Part shown: piece after piece, positions 1 to 5,822 of the stretch
How positions within the stretch are numbered: the first letter of the stretch is position 1
Layout of the letters: every line of letters starts with the position of its first letter
DNA from: an uncultured Dehalococcoidia bacterium
Lineage (GTDB): Bacteria; Chloroflexota; Dehalococcoidia; Dehalococcoidales; UBA3254
Reading direction: 5' to 3'
NCBI GenBank assembly: GCA_903890885.1
Contig: CAITCX010000483.1
Coordinates: forward strand, 1 to 7,565
DNA length: 7,565 nucleotides
Notes under the pieces: model-generated
What the model was told of the DNA's origin: nothing
The model's input: the letters and a program-made list of their open reading frames with translations, nothing else
The model's database searches: none
Made by a program: the position numbers and the translations under genes

Positions 1-16
1 ATATCTACAAATATGA

Positions 17-45
17 TTGACACCACTGTATTGGGCATGTAACAT
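17..45 (+). promoter_or_regulatory. Sigma-A type promoter of the comM-family gene
   Basis: A perfect -35 hexamer TTGACA (17-22) is followed by a 17-nt spacer and a -10 hexamer TAACAT (40-45), which matches TATAAT at four of six positions. Normal spacing would start transcription at about 52-53, on the A of the ATG at 53. The TTG at 17 that would open a longer reading frame is therefore the -35 box and not a start codon. The sequence match is direct; promoter activity is inferred. Confidence 0.7.
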
Positions 46-52
46 AGTAGCA

Positions 53-1576
53 ATGTTAGCAAAAGTAAACAGTTGCGCTGTGGTCGGACTGGAAGGGTAT
101 ATGGTCCAGGTGGAAATGGACATATCTCCAGGTCTCCCAGCCTTTTTTGTGGTAGGCCTACCTGATGAGGCTGTCCAGGAGTCGCGTGAAAGGGTGCGGG
201 CGGCAGTGCGCAATTCCGGCTATACATTCCCCATGCGCCGCGTAGCAGCTAATCTGGCTCCGGCCGATCTCAAGAAAGAAGGTCCAGCCTACGATTTACC
301 CATGGCAGTAGGTATTCTATTAGCCACTGAGCAAATCTCCGCAGATGTTACCCGCACCGTTTTTCTGGGAGAACTTTCTATGGACGGCGCACTTCGCCAT
401 ACCAGTGGTATCCTACCTATGGTAGGAGTAGCTCATCACCAGGGCTTTACTGATATCGTGGTGCCTTCAGTTGACGCCCGGGAAGCCTCGTTAATCGAGG
501 GTACACGTATCTTGCCTTTCGACTCACTGGCGGCGTTGGTGGCCTATTTGCGCGGTGAAACCCCTGCCCCCGAATATAAAACGGACACTAGCGTCAAACT
601 GGAAGCGCCCTCAATCGCTGCCAGTATAGACATGTCTGAAATCAAAGGCCAGGAGCACGTAAAACGAGCTGTAGAAGTAGCGGCTGCCGGTGGTCATAAT
701 GTCATTATGTGCGGCCCTCCCGGAAGTGGCAAGACCCTGCTGGCCCGCGCTCTGCCGGGCATTCTGCCTTCACTAAACTCCGAAGAAGCTTTGGAGGTCA
801 CCAAGATTTACAGCGTTTGTGGTCTGCTGCCCTCGGACACTCCTTTGATTAGACAGCGACCTTTTCGTTCGCCCCATCATACCATAAGCAACGCAGGATT
901 GGCTGGCGGTGGTCACTGGCCGAAGCCCGGAGAGATAAGTCTCAGCCATCACGGGGTACTTTTTCTAGATGAACTGCCGGAGTTCGGTCATGCTGTTCTG
1001 GAAGTATTAAGACAGCCTCTGGAAGATAAAGTGGTTACCATCAGCCGCGCTAACGGCAGCCTGACTTTTCCGGCTAACTTTATGCTGGTAGGGGCTATGA
1101 ATCCTTGCCCGTGCGGATATTTTGGCGATCCCTACCGCGCCTGCACTTGTCCGCCTAGCGTGGTGGCTCGTTATCAACGGCGCATCAGCGGCCCTTTTAT
1201 GGACCGCATGGATATTTATGTAGAAGTGCCTCATATCGAGTATGAAAAACTGGCCGATAACCGGCTGGGCGAGAGATCAGAAGACGTAAGGAAACGGGTG
1301 GAAGCGGCACTGGCTATCCAGCGAGATCGTTTGAAGAGCAACAAAATTACCTGTAATGCTCAGATGACGCCTGCTGAGGTAAGAGAACACTGTCGATTAG
1401 AGGATTCTGCTCAGAGCCTGCTTAAGGCTGCCATGAAGCAACTATATCTCTCAGCGCGGGCTTTCCATCGCATCCTTAAACTAGCTCGCACCATTGCCGA
1501 CCTTGAAAACGCTGAATTTATAAAGTCCCACCACCTGGCTGAAGCCCTACAATACCGGCCAAGAACACAAGCCTAG
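53..1576 (+). CDS. comM: ComM/YifB-family Mg-chelatase-like AAA+ ATPase
   Basis: This 507-residue protein belongs to the ComM/YifB family. In naturally transformable bacteria ComM is a hexameric helicase that promotes branch migration when incoming DNA recombines with the chromosome. Many non-competent bacteria carry it too, so the role here is inferred. The N-terminal part (about 1-185) is the S5-like ChlI domain. The AAA+ module has Walker A GPPGSGKT at 221-228 and Walker B VLFLDE at 302-307. A four-cysteine cluster C352-x-C354 and C364-x-C366 and the DRMD motif (384-387) are typical of the family. A Mg_chelatase_C domain ends the protein. Length is normal. I chose ATG 53 because family members begin MLAKV; the 12 extra upstream codons overlap the promoter. 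No Shine-Dalgarno site precedes it, which fits a leaderless mRNA. No hairpin terminator follows it. Confidence 0.93.
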   Translation: MLAKVNSCAVVGLEGYMVQVEMDISPGLPAFFVVGLPDEAVQESRERVRAAVRNSGYTFPMRRVAANLAPADLKKEGPAYDLPMAVGILLATEQISADVTRTVFLGELSMDGALRHTSGILPMVGVAHHQGFTDIVVPSVDAREASLIEGTRILPFDSLAALVAYLRGETPAPEYKTDTSVKLEAPSIAASIDMSEIKGQEHVKRAVEVAAAGGHNVIMCGPPGSGKTLLARALPGILPSLNSEEALEVTKIYSVCGLLPSDTPLIRQRPFRSPHHTISNAGLAGGGHWPKPGEISLSHHGVLFLDELPEFGHAVLEVLRQPLEDKVVTISRANGSLTFPANFMLVGAMNPCPCGYFGDPYRACTCPPSVVARYQRRISGPFMDRMDIYVEVPHIEYEKLADNRLGERSEDVRKRVEAALAIQRDRLKSNKITCNAQMTPAEVREHCRLEDSAQSLLKAAMKQLYLSARAFHRILKLARTIADLENAEFIKSHHLAEALQYRPRTQA

Positions 1577-1719
1577 ATCAGGACAAAAGCCAGACACATT
1601 AGCCCAACAAAATCAGTAACCTGCCTTTTTAAGGATGAACGCATCATGCAGTTTTAATATTCGAGGTATATTGGTAATGCGATTCCGCTGACTCTGGACA
1701 AAGCCTAAGGAGGGATATT

Positions 1720-1986
1720 TTGACTATCGGTGCTATATTAGGCCTGGTGGCCGGTTTATTTACTACGGGCAGCTTAATTCCCCAGGTTATACAGGTATTT
1801 AAAAACAAGAGCGCAGGAGACATCAGTCTGCTTTTTAACCTGATGTTCCTGGGGGGCGGACTGTTATGGTTGAGCTACGGGATTCTGGATAAACTGGTGC
1901 CTGTAATTATTTGGAATACCCTGGCCACTTTTTTAATAGTGTTATTGCTGATAGGTAAGCTGAAATACGGTACTGGAAAACGTTAA
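1720..1986 (+). CDS. SemiSWEET-type sugar transporter (PQ-loop family)
   Basis: This 88-residue protein has three hydrophobic helices (about 4-24, 36-56, 61-80), the layout of bacterial SemiSWEETs. These dimerise in the cytoplasmic membrane and move small sugars by facilitated diffusion. The PQ motif is P21-Q22 in helix 1. The loop NKSAGDIS (29-36) is a family hallmark. W50 in helix 2 and N66 in helix 3 have the spacing of the Trp/Asn pair that lines the sugar pocket in characterised members. The start is TTG 1720, fixed by a strong AAGGAGG six bases upstream. It lies 143 bp after comM on the same strand, with no convincing promoter or terminator between, so cotranscription is possible. The substrate cannot be read from the sequence. 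Confidence 0.87.
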   Translation: MTIGAILGLVAGLFTTGSLIPQVIQVFKNKSAGDISLLFNLMFLGGGLLWLSYGILDKLVPVIIWNTLATFLIVLLLIGKLKYGTGKR

Positions 1987-2019
1987 AAAAAGAAGCCGGA
2001 ATTGAAAGATTCCAGCTTC
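1985..2019 (-). terminator. Intrinsic terminator of the two-helix membrane protein gene
   Basis: On the minus strand an 11-bp stem (2009-2019 with 1992-2002, one G·U pair) closes a 6-nt loop and runs into seven T's (1991-1985). The T-run starts inside the stop codon of the SemiSWEET gene on the other strand. Read on the plus strand, the same hairpin is followed by ACGTTC rather than T's. It should therefore stop only leftward transcripts and keep them out of the SemiSWEET gene. Confidence 0.85.
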
Positions 2020-2076
2020 ACGTTCTCAAGTCCAACGGTTATATGGTTTATTATCCGGGTTAATGTGTTTAAAACG

Positions 2077-2334
2077 TCATCCCCTGAGATAAAAACCCAG
2101 GCATACCAATAGTATAATGATCCCTACTGCAAGGCAGATTTTGCCACCTATCTTCAGGGCGCCAGGTTCAGGTCTCCCCGGTGCTCTATCTAAAAACTCA
2201 CGTACATCGGTCTGCTCGGAAACCGATGTGTACCATGACCCTTCTTCTTTTTTACCCCAAATGATGCCGGCTATTCCGAGAACAATAAAGATGCCGCCAA
2301 TAATACTTATGATCACCAGATCGTTGCCTGCCAT
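2077..2334 (-). CDS. Small two-helix membrane protein of unknown function
   Basis: This 85-residue protein has two hydrophobic helices (about 6-27 and 62-82) flanking a polar stretch of roughly 34 residues that contains KKEEGSWY and a Pro/Gly-rich GRPEPG. The very hydrophobic first helix and lack of a cleavage site suggest it stays in the membrane as a hairpin. I do not recognise the family. The case for a real gene is good. It has GGGAG seven to eight bases before the ATG, a well-spaced promoter at 2368-2396, and an intrinsic terminator at 1985-2019 that makes it a single-gene transcript. It lies downstream of rplL in the same direction but is separated from it by the rplL terminator, so no functional link to the ribosomal genes is implied. 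Confidence 0.75.
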   Translation of the reverse strand: MAGNDLVIISIIGGIFIVLGIAGIIWGKKEEGSWYTSVSEQTDVREFLDRAPGRPEPGALKIGGKICLAVGIIILLVCLGFYLRG

Positions 2335-2367
2335 ACTCTATCTCCCAACTGAACTCTTCTATTGTTA

Positions 2368-2396
2368 AATATAGGTGTTTTCAATCCGAAATTCAA
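2368..2396 (-). promoter_or_regulatory. Promoter of the two-helix membrane protein gene
   Basis: Minus strand: -35 TTGAAT (2396-2391), 17-nt spacer, -10 TATATT (2373-2368), matching consensus at 4/6 and 5/6. The start would fall near 2361, giving a leader of about 26 nt with the Shine-Dalgarno site inside it. It lies just beyond the rplL terminator, so the gene seems to be transcribed on its own. Confidence 0.6.
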
Positions 2397-2419
2397 TAGG
2401 TCAGTGGTAGAAAATACAC

Positions 2420-2461
2420 AAAAACCAACCAGAGAGAGTTTTTCAGGTCTCTCCCTGGTTG
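2420..2461 (-). terminator. Intrinsic terminator after rplL
   Basis: On the minus strand a 13-bp stem (2461-2449 with 2438-2426, one G·U pair) with a 10-nt loop is followed by G and five T's (2424-2420), then a further T-rich stretch. It begins 28 bases after the rplL stop codon. It closes the ribosomal-protein cluster, so rpoBC is not transcribed from here. Confidence 0.93.
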
Positions 2462-2489
2462 AAAAAAGTTCGAGCTCTATTCTACGAGG

Positions 2490-2873
2490 TTATTTGACTT
2501 CGACTTTGGCTCCGGCAGCTTCCAATTTAGCTTTGGCAGCAGCGGCATCGTCTTTATTGACATTCTCTTTGATAGCTTTAGGAGCGGCCTCGACCAGGTC
2601 CTTTGACTCTTTCAGTCCCAGGTTGGTCAGTTCTCTGACGGCTTTGATAACATTGATTTTGTTAGCGCCGATATCCATCAGGATAACGGAGAACTCAGTT
2701 TTCTCTTCCGCTGGAGCAGCAACGGCAGCTGCAGCGGCGGGAGCGGCGACGGCTACTGGAGCAGCCGCGCTGATGCCGAACTTGGTTTCCATAGATTTGA
2801 CCAACTCTGCTAATTCCAGAACGGTCATGCCCTCGATTATTGCCAGTGCTTGTTCAACTTTAGTTTCAGCCAT
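2490..2873 (-). CDS. rplL: 50S ribosomal protein L7/L12
   Basis: L7/L12 forms the mobile stalk of the large subunit; dimers bind L10 and recruit and stimulate the translational GTPases. The 127 residues show the family layout: an N-terminal dimerisation domain (1-34), an Ala/Pro hinge (about 35-57, nearly all A, P and V) and the C-terminal factor-binding domain (58-127) with GLKESKDLVE (86-95). The length is standard. The gene follows rplJ with one base between stop and start (TAA-A-ATG). Its Shine-Dalgarno GAAGGAG lies inside the last codons of rplJ, which favours translational coupling. L12 is needed in several copies per L10, so strong initiation here makes sense. Confidence 0.98.
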   Translation of the reverse strand: MAETKVEQALAIIEGMTVLELAELVKSMETKFGISAAAPVAVAAPAAAAAVAAPAEEKTEFSVILMDIGANKINVIKAVRELTNLGLKESKDLVEAAPKAIKENVNKDDAAAAKAKLEAAGAKVEVK

Positions 2874-2874
2874 T

Positions 2875-3402
2875 TTATTTTACTCCTTCTAATTGTTTCA
2901 TTCTTTCTTGTAATACCGTCATAAAACCCCGTAAGGGGGCATTGAGCTGATTCATAATGGCGTAAAGCGGACTCTGGACTCCAGCCATCACTTTTGCGAG
3001 TAAGACTTCTCTGGAAGGCAAGGTAGCTATAGTGGCGACTTCTCTCTGGGTTAACAGTTTGTTTCCCATGAAACCGCCCTTGATCGCCAAGGTCAATTTA
3101 GAGGCGGCGATATGTTCGGTCAAAACCTTGGCCGCTTTGGAGACATCGCCTTTAACAAAGGCGATAGCCAGTGGGCCTTCAAAAATGCTGCCGATCTGGT
3201 CTTTGCCCTTGTTCTTGGCAGCAATACGGGCCAGGTTGTTTTTAACTATATGGAACTCAACCCCGTTTTCTCTAAGTTTGCGGCGCAGCGCCACAACATC
3301 AGAAGTCTTGAGTCCACGATAGTCAGTCATGATACCGGAGTTGCTCTGAGCAAAAGTTTGCTCGAGATTTGTTATGATTTTTTGCTTCTTTTCCGTCGGC
3401 AT
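2875..3402 (-). CDS. rplJ: 50S ribosomal protein L10
   Basis: L10 is the stalk base protein: its N-terminal domain binds 23S rRNA and its C-terminal helix carries the L12 dimers. The 175 residues include TDYRGL (26-31), VKNNLARIA (53-61), FEGPLAIAF (74-82) and LPSREVLLAKV (128-138), all typical of L10. A final amphipathic helix (about 150-173) serves as the L12 platform. The start ATG has AGGAG eight bases upstream. The gene is preceded by its own promoter and a long attenuator leader, so the L10/L12 complex probably represses its own synthesis. The wording resembles L10 of Dehalococcoidia as I remember it. Confidence 0.98.
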   Translation of the reverse strand: MPTEKKQKIITNLEQTFAQSNSGIMTDYRGLKTSDVVALRRKLRENGVEFHIVKNNLARIAAKNKGKDQIGSIFEGPLAIAFVKGDVSKAAKVLTEHIAASKLTLAIKGGFMGNKLLTQREVATIATLPSREVLLAKVMAGVQSPLYAIMNQLNAPLRGFMTVLQERMKQLEGVK

Positions 3403-3453
3403 CTCGTATTCTCCTATCGTATTCCTGAATTCATATCAGTGGGTCCAATGGGT

Positions 3454-3485
3454 AAAAAATAAGTCCTTGTACCGGCACAAGGACT
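3454..3485 (-). terminator. Attenuator terminator in the rplJL leader
   Basis: On the minus strand a perfect 9-bp stem (3485-3477 with 3470-3462) with a 6-nt GC-rich loop is followed by TTATTTTTT. It stands about 52 bases before the rplJ start codon and downstream of the rplJ promoter, so it acts inside the mRNA leader and not at the end of rplA. The first five bases of its left arm are also claimed by the antiterminator at 3481-3510, so the two structures exclude each other. Confidence 0.88.
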
Positions 3486-3598
3486 ATAGAAAACTTGACG
3501 TTTTCAATCCTCTTCCTCGGCAGGCACTCAGCATATTAATCCTCCGGACAAACCGGCGGAACCCGCTGTCTCAGGTTGAGACTAAACTCTATTCAATT
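3481..3598 (-). promoter_or_regulatory. L10 leader: autoregulatory attenuator of rplJL
   Basis: This is the 5' leader of the rplJ-rplL mRNA and matches the known ribosomal L10 leader type. The hallmark is a stem GCGGGU (3566-3561) with GCCUGC (3525-3520), flanked by GACA and CGAGG, which form the kink-turn bound by the L10-L12 complex. It encloses an imperfect hairpin CCGCCGG/CCGGAGG. Upstream is a 6-bp hairpin GTCTCA-ACC-TGAGAC (3582-3568) that overlaps the GACA of the kink-turn. Downstream a stem of 11 bp with a 3-nt bulge, spanning 3510-3481, pairs with the left arm of the terminator and would act as antiterminator. In Bacillus subtilis, L10(L12)4 binding to such a leader favours termination. 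The same logic is inferred here. Confidence 0.85.
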
Positions 3599-3604
3599 AA
3601 ATCT

Positions 3605-3634
3605 ATTATAAGCTAATCTTAGCAGTACAAGCAA
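3605..3634 (-). promoter_or_regulatory. Promoter of rplJL
   Basis: Minus strand: a perfect -10 TATAAT (3610-3605) with TTGCTT (3634-3629) 18 bases upstream as a weak -35. The start would be near 3598, just before the L10 leader. The spacer holds a small inverted repeat GCTAA-GA-TTAGC (3623-3612). The -35 box lies within 5 bases of the rplA stop codon, so rplJL may also receive read-through from rplA. Confidence 0.6.
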
Positions 3635-3638
3635 ATTT

Positions 3639-4346
3639 TTAGGTGACATTTAAAGATTTAAGGTCTAGCTTGATACCAGGTCCCATGCTAGTGCTGATGG
3701 TGGCGCTCTTAATAAACTGGCCTTTGGCACCAGTCGGTTTAGCTTTTTCGACGGCTTCGATTACGGCAGCCAGGTTATCCACCAGTTTCTGATCATCAAA
3801 GCTCTTTTTGCCAGCTACGACGTGAATCAGATTGGTCTTGTCTAGCTTGAATTCAACACGACCTTTGCGAGCCTCTTCAATCGTTCTCGCCAGATCGGAA
3901 GGTTGTACTACAGTACCGGCCTTGGGATTGGGCATCAGGCCTTTACGGCCCAGAACTTTACCCAATTTGGAAATCTTGCTCATCATGTCCGGGGTAGCCA
4001 TAGCAATATCGAACTCAGTCCAACCTTCTTCAACTTTCTTGATCAAGTCTTCATTGCCAACAAAATCGGCTCCAGAATCGCGGGCAGATCTTTCGGCTTC
4101 ACCTTGAGCGAATACCAGCACACGCACCTGTTTGCCCAGACCATGAGGGAGGAGAGCCACACCGCGAACCTGCTGATTAGCATTGCGGATATCAACGCCC
4201 ATGCGCAGATGCAACTCAACAGATTCATCGAATTTAGCAAAGGCGGTTTTCTTAGCTGTTAAGACAGCCTCTGCCAGTTCAAAATCCTTGTTAGTATCGA
4301 ATAATTTTTCAGCTTCAGTGTATTTTTTACCGTGTTTTACAGTCAT
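3639..4346 (-). CDS. rplA: 50S ribosomal protein L1
   Basis: L1 builds the mobile L1 stalk on 23S rRNA that helps release deacylated tRNA from the E site. In many bacteria it also represses its own mRNA. The 235-residue protein carries the L1 signature around KLGKVLGRKGLMPNPKAGTV (127-146) and the STSMGP segment near the C-terminus (about 218-223). Length is normal. Its ATG is one base after the rplK stop (TAA-A-ATG), with GAGG nine bases upstream inside rplK, so the two are translationally coupled. The nusG-rplK gap is only 15 nt, so there is no room upstream of rplK for the L1-binding leader known from E. coli. Confidence 0.98.
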   Translation of the reverse strand: MTVKHGKKYTEAEKLFDTNKDFELAEAVLTAKKTAFAKFDESVELHLRMGVDIRNANQQVRGVALLPHGLGKQVRVLVFAQGEAERSARDSGADFVGNEDLIKKVEEGWTEFDIAMATPDMMSKISKLGKVLGRKGLMPNPKAGTVVQPSDLARTIEEARKGRVEFKLDKTNLIHVVAGKKSFDDQKLVDNLAAVIEAVEKAKPTGAKGQFIKSATISTSMGPGIKLDLKSLNVT

Positions 4347-4347
4347 T

Positions 4348-4770
4348 TTATTTTACCTCGACTCCCATGCTGCGAGCGGCACCCTCTACAAGTCTCTCTG
4401 CCGCTTCAATGGAATTAACGTTCAAATCTTTAACCTTGATCTGTGCGATCTCCCTTACCTTGGCTCTAGAGAGTTCTCCTACCTTCTGTCTACCAGTAGT
4501 CTGGGCACCCTTCTCTATTCCAAGTGCTTTCTTGATCAAGTCTGAGGTCGGAGGTGTCTTGGTGACGAAAGTGAAAGACCTGTCGTCGTAGACTGTAATT
4601 TCGACCGGGACTATCGTTCCTGCTAAACTAGCGGTTCTAGCATTGTAATCTTTACAGAAAGCCATGATATTGACACCATGCTGGCCCAATGCGGGACCAA
4701 CTGGGGGTGCCGGATTGGCCTTCCCCGCGGGAATTTGCAATTTAATAATCGTTACTACTTTTTTGGCCAC
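4348..4770 (-). CDS. rplK: 50S ribosomal protein L11
   Basis: L11 sits at the GTPase-associated centre beside the L10/L12 stalk, where elongation factors and stringent factor act and thiostrepton binds. The 140 residues are near the family norm. The N-terminal domain has the proline-rich PAGKANPAPPVGPALGQHG (14-32), whose prolines lie near the thiostrepton site. The C-terminal rRNA-binding domain follows from about 76. The start codon is GTG (4770-4768), supported by AGGTGGA six bases upstream and by the family's usual beginning MAKKV. The gene follows nusG by 15 nt in the same direction. Confidence 0.98.
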   Translation of the reverse strand: MAKKVVTIIKLQIPAGKANPAPPVGPALGQHGVNIMAFCKDYNARTASLAGTIVPVEITVYDDRSFTFVTKTPPTSDLIKKALGIEKGAQTTGRQKVGELSRAKVREIAQIKVKDLNVNSIEAAERLVEGAARSMGVEVK

Positions 4771-4785
4771 TTTTTATCCACCTAC

Positions 4786-5319
4786 TTAAAGTTTCTCGAC
4801 CTGCAAGAAATCCAGTTCCACCGGAGTATCCCGGCCGAACAGAGAAAGAAGGACTTTGACCTTTCCTTTATCAGGGATGATCTCGTCCACCACTCCTACA
4901 GAGTCAACGAAGGGTCCATCTACGACCCTGACGCTTTGACCTTGACGGAAGCCGATTTTAATCTTGGGAGTTTCGGCCGCCATTTGTTTCAAAATTTGTT
5001 CCATTTCCTTGGGTTGCAAGGGAACCGGTTTGTTGCCGCTGCTAACAAAACCAGTTACGCCGGGAGTATTGCGCACCACATCCCAGCTCTGATCATTCAT
5101 CTTCATTTCAACCAGAACATAGGCAGGTAGAATTTTTTTTACAATGTTACGCCTTTGCCCGCTTTTAACCTCAATCTCATTCTCTGTGGGTACGACCACT
5201 TGCGAGACATCGCCATGAACATCCATAAACTTGATACGCTGTTCAAGGTTCTTTTTAACCCTTTCTTCGTATCCGGAGTAGGTATGCACGGCAAACCAGC
5301 GTTTTTCGATATCAACCAC
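4786..5319 (-). CDS. nusG: Transcription termination/antitermination factor NusG
   Basis: NusG binds RNA polymerase to modulate pausing and elongation, and links it to ribosomes or Rho. The NGN domain covers about 1-110, with WFAVHTYSGYE (8-18), LPAYVLVEM (64-72) and NTPGVTGFV (84-92). A linker leads to the KOW domain (about 121-177) with VRVVDGPF. I placed the start at GTG 5319 (177 residues), because GAGG lies six bases upstream and most NusG proteins begin a few residues before the WF/WY motif. An in-frame GTG at 5346 would add nine residues, MMCRVVRLL, but has its AGG only about two bases from the following ATG. About 86 bp separate it from secE, without a clear promoter. Confidence 0.96.
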   Translation of the reverse strand: MVDIEKRWFAVHTYSGYEERVKKNLEQRIKFMDVHGDVSQVVVPTENEIEVKSGQRRNIVKKILPAYVLVEMKMNDQSWDVVRNTPGVTGFVSSGNKPVPLQPKEMEQILKQMAAETPKIKIGFRQGQSVRVVDGPFVDSVGVVDEIIPDKGKVKVLLSLFGRDTPVELDFLQVEKL

Positions 5320-5405
5320 TAGCAACCTCACTACCCGACACATCACCTGAGAAAGTGTAAGCGCTTGACATAATATCGATCAGTTCTTTAAAAAGTTTTA
5401 TCAAA

Positions 5406-5624
5406 TTATTGACCGATCAACAGTTTATTGACAGCAGTTGAGAAACCCCAATCAAACAAGCCAAGCACAATACCAGTAGCGACAGTAAGAAGCAGGACGA
5501 GACCGGTCAGGTAGGCTACTTCCTTTCTAGAAAGCCAGACTACTTTCTTCATTTCTGCCCAGAGTCCAGTAAAGAATCTTGTGAACGAGTTGCCCGAAGG
5601 CTTGGCTATTACTGTTGACGTCAT
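5406..5624 (-). CDS. secE: Preprotein translocase subunit SecE
   Basis: SecE clamps the two halves of the SecY channel in the cytoplasmic membrane and is essential for export. The 72-residue form has one membrane helix (about 37-57), like most bacteria outside the gamma-proteobacteria. It is preceded by the conserved amphipathic segment EMKKVVWLSRKE (24-35). GGAG stands eight bases before the ATG. It lies between rpmG (29 nt upstream) and nusG, the usual bacterial gene order. Confidence 0.96.
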   Translation of the reverse strand: MTSTVIAKPSGNSFTRFFTGLWAEMKKVVWLSRKEVAYLTGLVLLLTVATGIVLGLFDWGFSTAVNKLLIGQ

Positions 5625-5653
5625 AACATGTACTCCATTCTCAAAACCGCTTT

Positions 5654-5821
5654 TTACTTAACTTCTTTATGGGGGATATGCTTGTGACAACGGGGACAGA
5701 ATTTTTTTAATTCCAACCGCCCCGGATCACTCTTTTTATTTTTGGTCGTGGTATAAGTTCTTTCCTGACAAGTAGTACAGGCAAGATGTATTATTATTCT
5801 ATTTTCACCCTTTTTAGCCAT
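5654..5821 (-). CDS. rpmG: 50S ribosomal protein L33 (zinc-binding form)
   Basis: This 55-residue protein starts MAKKGENRI and has the L33 zinc ribbon: C15-x-x-C18 and C42-x-x-C45, so it is the zinc-binding (C+) form. L33 sits near the E site of the large subunit. Its ATG comes one base after the tuf stop (TAA-T-ATG). Only a weak GAG precedes it, so its translation probably depends on ribosomes finishing tuf. The rpmG-secE-nusG order is standard and supports the call. Confidence 0.95.
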   Translation of the reverse strand: MAKKGENRIIIHLACTTCQERTYTTTKNKKSDPGRLELKKFCPRCHKHIPHKEVK

Positions 5822-5822
5822 A

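Noticed and set aside
2117..2368. Plus-strand open frame of 83 codons opposite the two-helix membrane gene
   Set aside because: The minus-strand frame has promoter, ribosome site and coherent membrane helices; this one has none of them and is proline-rich noise.
2362..2892. Plus-strand open frame of 176 codons, rich in Ala and Ser, opposite rplL
   Set aside because: It lies wholly antisense to rplL and its terminator and has no family likeness. The Ala-rich part is the shadow of the L12 hinge.
2377..3510. 11-base match GGATTGAAAAC (minus strand) at 2387-2377 and 3510-3500
   Set aside because: It occurs in a promoter spacer and in the antiterminator arm. Matches of this length are expected by chance in a window of this size.
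3903..4262. Plus-strand frames opposite rplA, rplK, rplJ, nusG and tuf
   Set aside because: All overlap highly conserved genes on the minus strand and lack ribosome sites or recognisable motifs.
5320..5405. Possible promoter between secE and nusG (TTGATA ... TATTAT)
   Set aside because: The spacing between the two boxes is about 23 nt, outside the usual range.
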